Positions 5,179 to 7,960 of a stretch of 7,960 nt of DNA are shown here, in pieces (within the stretch, counting starts at the first letter, position 1; every line of letters begins with the position of its first letter). A program made the translations under genes and the position numbers. The stretch lies in the NCBI GenBank assembly GCA_964493635.1, contig CAZBOW010000046.1:1-7960 (forward strand), given 5' to 3'. This DNA is from OLB6 sp964493635. GTDB lineage: Bacteria; Bacteroidota; Ignavibacteria; Kapaibacteriales; Kapaibacteriaceae. The notes under the pieces were generated by a model, which saw only the letters and a program-made list of their open reading frames with translations, did not search any database and had not been told where the DNA came from.

Positions 5179-7464
5179 CACCCGGACATCCGCGAGAGAC
5201 GTCGATACGAACGAGCCTTGAAGCGTATACACGTAATCTGGGCCGTCGCACTGCCGTAGATCAGAGGATGTAGATTGCAGCGACAGTTCTTGGGAGCCAT
5301 CGGAGTCAACAGATGTGATCACATCGTTCATCTCGTACGAGAACAGGCCATGGAAGTCGCCACCTATGTACATCTGGTTGTTCAAGATCACGAATCGGTG
5401 ATTGATTGACCGTTGTCGCTCGATGGCAGGAAGACGTTGCCAGATACGTGGCTCCAAGAACCCGTACAGATTACTTCCTGTGCCTGAGCGCAATACAATG
5501 ATGTCGTCAGAGGCTGATTCCAGCATCACCGAACCAGTGAATTGGGCTACCTGCTGACCATCAGGATATCCTAGGCTCATCATGGAGCACCTCCAGTCAC
5601 TGTCGACCCACGCACAGAGTCGATACTGGAACAGACGATCGGGTAGGATCTCGGATGGTAGTGTACTTATGACGGTCATCACTCCTTTGTCGGCAAAAGC
5701 CGAACTCGCTGTGCGTGCGATCGGCCCCGGTATCGTATGCTCATCGATGACAACCACCTCCCGACCACGGAACTCATACTCACGCACGCGTTCGTGCACG
5801 AGCCGTTGGTCTACCCAACTACTCTGTACAACGAGGAACCGCTGCGGACCCGACCGTGCGACGGGACTGAAACGGGTGAGAGTATCAGCCCCAGCGTCGG
5901 GTAGAATGATTGTCCAGTTACGCAAGCCCGTGTCTGCAACCATCAGCACTTGACTAGAGGAGCACAGCAGAAGGGAGTCGAACATCATCACCCCAGAGAC
6001 CCCCAACACAGAGATCTGACTGATGGAATCCGGCACACGGCTCGACTGCCACGTACGACCGCTATCAAAGCTGCACCGTGGGAATCCCAGATAATCATGA
6101 CCAACAACGTACGCTCCGGACATCGCCTGAAGAATAAACGGAGTCGGAATCCGGGAAATCGTGTCAATGAGCGTGGCGTTACCACGAGGTTGAATCACGC
6201 ACACGTGTGTTTGTGACTCATCACTGGAGCCGCTGCTTCCTTTCATCAGTCCGGCAACAAGTCTCTCGCCATCCGGATGGGCAAGCAACGAATGCACAAC
6301 GGTGGACTGTAATCCCTGTGACGTGCCATCCGTTCGAAGGTACTCCTCCCAAATATTCTGTTGCGATGTAAAGGTGAGGACTGAGTCGCGGATGCTTCCC
6401 GTGAGCTGCGTGATCGGGTGATTCAACGTTGTTGATACTGCAAGGATTGAATCTTCGCGTACCCTGAGCAACGGCATGACATCCGTTCTCAGGAGTGGAC
6501 CAAACACATCCATGTATCGAAACCGTCGGTACGTTCGACCTCCATCAACACTGCGATGAATACTTGTACCATTCCTGGCGGCACTCGAGGCAGTAAAGAA
6601 GCCACAGAGCCACGTTGTGTCGTGTCGAACAATGATCTGCAATACCCTCTCAGGCAACCCGAGATGATCATTCACTACACTAGGATTCGGCGGTATAACC
6701 GTGGTTTCGTCGAGAACAGCGCCCGATTCCGAAATCCTGATCACTGAAGGCCTTGAGGTGCCCACGTAGATCATTGAATCCGTAATCGTGACGGCAGACA
6801 GAAATAGCCCATCCGTGCTCAGGCCATCGAGTGAAACCTCCCGCCATCTTGGATCCGTTCCCAGCCGACGCACGATACGTCCTTCCTTGCCACACGCAAC
6901 TACCTGATCAGCATGATCGCTGATTGCGAGAATGCCTCGATCTCCGTCATACTCTAGCGTCCACGTATCCTGAGTGCCGAGCGTTCGACTCCAAATCTTG
7001 CCTGATGCCGTTGCTGCATGGAGCACCTGCCCGCTGATGTTCAGGGCCGTAACGGTATCGGACTGAGGTAGAGATACGCTCAGATAATCTTCACCTTGAT
7101 AGTTTCCGTCTTCTTCCACCGGCACGATCCACACATATCCGCCCTCGCCGCCTAGTGCGACCACCGAGTCCGTACAGGCGATTGCGAAGATCATGAACTC
7201 ATTCGGTAGGCATCTCCACCGGAATGTCTCTTCACTCGCTCGTTTGGTTCCGTATCGACCTTTTTCGCCGCCAATCGCAATACGTCCGTTTTGGCTCTGG
7301 CCACTAGCGGCCACCCAATACACTCCACGATGACACTCTACGTGCATCTGAGGACGTTTTAGGTACTGTGCCGTAGCTGAGTTCGTGGCAACGGAGAGTG
7401 CGGCAACGGAAAGTGCGGCAACGAGCACAGCGAGGATCACGTTGGTGCTATGTGAAGTGCGCAT
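5089..7464 (-). CDS. Secreted Asp-box beta-propeller-like protein with T9SS-type C-terminal tail (unit 2)
   Basis: 791 residues from the ATG at 7462-7464, chosen because the signal peptide MRTSHSTNVILAVLVAALSV... ending TAQ (about residue 33) begins there. The frame stays open to an ATG at 7536, but that would add 24 residues inside the upstream gene. Architecture as in unit 1: recurrent blade-like motifs, Asp boxes SVDGGRTY (305-312) and SFDSGRTW (465-472), and a C-terminal tail from about 744 (YVYTLQGSF ... GVYII ... DGRIVARQTP). This suggests export by Sec and sorting to the cell surface by T9SS. Function is unknown, and no catalytic site is recognised. It begins 4 bp after the stop of the Cys-rich gene. 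The N-terminal ~80 mature residues match the paralogue at roughly 60%, while the last 42 codons differ at a single base. Confidence 0.88.
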   Translation of the reverse strand: MRTSHSTNVILAVLVAALSVAALSVATNSATAQYLKRPQMHVECHRGVYWVAASGQSQNGRIAIGGEKGRYGTKRASEETFRWRCLPNEFMIFAIACTDSVVALGGEGGYVWIVPVEEDGNYQGEDYLSVSLPQSDTVTALNISGQVLHAATASGKIWSRTLGTQDTWTLEYDGDRGILAISDHADQVVACGKEGRIVRRLGTDPRWREVSLDGLSTDGLFLSAVTITDSMIYVGTSRPSVIRISESGAVLDETTVIPPNPSVVNDHLGLPERVLQIIVRHDTTWLCGFFTASSAARNGTSIHRSVDGGRTYRRFRYMDVFGPLLRTDVMPLLRVREDSILAVSTTLNHPITQLTGSIRDSVLTFTSQQNIWEEYLRTDGTSQGLQSTVVHSLLAHPDGERLVAGLMKGSSGSSDESQTHVCVIQPRGNATLIDTISRIPTPFILQAMSGAYVVGHDYLGFPRCSFDSGRTWQSSRVPDSISQISVLGVSGVMMFDSLLLCSSSQVLMVADTGLRNWTIILPDAGADTLTRFSPVARSGPQRFLVVQSSWVDQRLVHERVREYEFRGREVVVIDEHTIPGPIARTASSAFADKGVMTVISTLPSEILPDRLFQYRLCAWVDSDWRCSMMSLGYPDGQQVAQFTGSVMLESASDDIIVLRSGTGSNLYGFLEPRIWQRLPAIERQRSINHRFVILNNQMYIGGDFHGLFSYEMNDVITSVDSDGSQELSLQSTSSDLRQCDGPDYVYTLQGSFVSTSLADVRVDGVYIIRSCDGHSNLAMIVDGRIVARQTP
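7387..7431. repeat. 15-bp tandem repeat inside the signal peptide
   Basis: Three units begin at 7387, 7402 and 7417: GGCAACGGAGAGTGC, GGCAACGGAAAGTGC and a diverged GGCAACGAGCACAGC. On the minus strand they encode the repeated hydrophobic core ALSVA-ALSVA of the unit 2 large protein. A change in copy number would alter the signal peptide by five residues per unit without shifting the frame. Confidence 0.85.
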
Positions 7465-7468
7465 GGTA

Positions 7469-7960
7469 TTACTCACAAAAGAGGTAGTTACAATCACTGA
7501 GGGGGGGGCACGTGCCACTCGACACCCATGATCCAAACGTATAGACGAGGTTTCCGGCAGCGTCCATGCAATGTGGCATGCTCAAGTAGCAACACGCCGT
7601 GGCTAAACACGATGTAAAGCTGATCTCGCCTGGTACACCCCCGTTTTCTGCGTACAAACTCTGGTAGTATGCCCATGGCATCGTCGAATCATACGGCTCA
7701 CTTATAGTGCTGCCGTCTGGGAATGTATAGGTAACAGTCAACTGCATACAGCGACTTATTTTTCCGACAGTGGTAACCGACTGCTCCGGGCATAACGGAG
7801 GCGTAGTTCCTCTTTGTATGTAATAGTCCGCCGTGAGCTGCAGGAGTATCTTTTCCGCTATCTGATTTCTGAATGAGGTCGAGTTCATGAAGGCAACAAC
7901 TTCAGCAGTAGCTGCGCATCCTGGTGGTGCTGTGACAATTAGTGATACAGCAAAATCTTG
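7469..7960 (-). CDS. Small Cys-rich secreted protein, unknown function (unit 2, 5' end missing)
   Basis: The last 163 residues of a paralogue of the 2909-3613 product. The frame is open to the right window edge (QDFAVSLIVTAPPGCAAT ...), so the ATG at 7886-7888 is internal and the signal peptide and first four cysteines lie outside. All ten cysteines present in the corresponding part of the paralogue are conserved, including SCLATACC and CPPLSDC. The stop TAA lies 4 bp before the start of the large unit 2 gene, indicating an operon and probably coupled translation. A run of eight C residues lies 11 codons before the stop. No named family is recognised. Confidence 0.85.
   Translation of the reverse strand, partial: QDFAVSLIVTAPPGCAATAEVVAFMNSTSFRNQIAEKILLQLTADYYIQRGTTPPLCPEQSVTTVGKISRCMQLTVTYTFPDGSTISEPYDSTMPWAYYQSLYAENGGVPGEISFTSCLATACCYLSMPHCMDAAGNLVYTFGSWVSSGTCPPLSDCNYLFCE
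7501..7508. repeat. Homopolymer G8 (C8 on the coding strand)
   Basis: It encodes part of C-P-P-L near the end of the unit 2 Cys-rich gene. The paralogue encodes the same residues without a long run. Loss of one C would carry the frame past the TAA into the large downstream gene. Confidence 0.9.
7906..7960. repeat. 55-bp exact repeat, copy at the window end
   Basis: Identical to 3346-3400 and reaches the last base given, so its full length is unknown. Confidence 0.95.

Noticed and set aside
4993..5259. 88-codon plus-strand frame crossing the right repeat copy
   Set aside because: It reads the clpB scrap out of the clpB frame and then runs antisense to the large gene; no protein features.
1..7960. 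CRISPR array, tRNA or rRNA
   Set aside because: No regularly spaced short repeats and no cloverleaf or rRNA-like sequence seen on either strand.

Overview
The window looks like a fragment from a bacterium of the Bacteroidota/Chlorobiota/Ignavibacteria-Kapabacteria superphylum. The reasons are signal peptides that end in A-Q, secreted proteins with a C-terminal tail resembling a type IX secretion (T9SS) sorting domain, mostly absent Shine-Dalgarno sequences, and about 50% G+C. The phylum is inferred from protein style only; there is no rRNA or complete marker gene.

Layout. Positions 1-561 (+) hold the NBD1 part of a ClpB disaggregase. It is cut off at the start of the middle (M) domain, where it runs into the 3' end of a convergent gene. 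The rest lies on the minus strand and contains two versions of a two-gene unit: a small Cys-rich secreted protein followed within 4-6 bp by a ~790-residue secreted protein with Asp-box repeats and a T9SS-like tail. Unit 1 is 2909-3613 plus 545-2902. Unit 2 is 7469-7960 (5' end outside the window) plus 5089-7464. Between them lie a probable outer-membrane beta-barrel gene (4254-4937) and a gene-poor stretch (3614-4253) with decayed pieces resembling an IS3-family OrfA and a Phd/YefM antitoxin.

Most notable structure. A 106-bp exact direct repeat (509-614 and 5053-5158; 125 of 126 to 634/5178) spans the boundary between clpB sequence and the 3' end of the large secreted gene. A 36-bp scrap of clpB therefore sits again behind the second large gene, although the two gene bodies have diverged strongly. 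A 55-bp exact repeat links the two Cys-rich genes (3346-3400 and 7906-7960) and ends exactly at the window edge. The spacings are 4544 and 4560 bp, so the locus behaves like a tandem array of ~4.55-kb cassettes whose copies are mosaics of diverged and near-identical patches. Either a real recombination process (tandem insertion into clpB, or gene conversion between surface-protein cassettes) or a repeat-induced assembly join could explain this, and the sequence alone does not decide.

How the genes may work together. In each unit the Cys-rich protein and the propeller-like protein are probably co-transcribed and both exported; the large one is likely sorted to the cell surface by T9SS. In unit 1 the two reading frames are in phase with only a TGA and two codons between them. 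In unit 2 a C8 tract near the end of the small gene would fuse the two frames if it lost one base. No enzymatic role can be assigned to either family.
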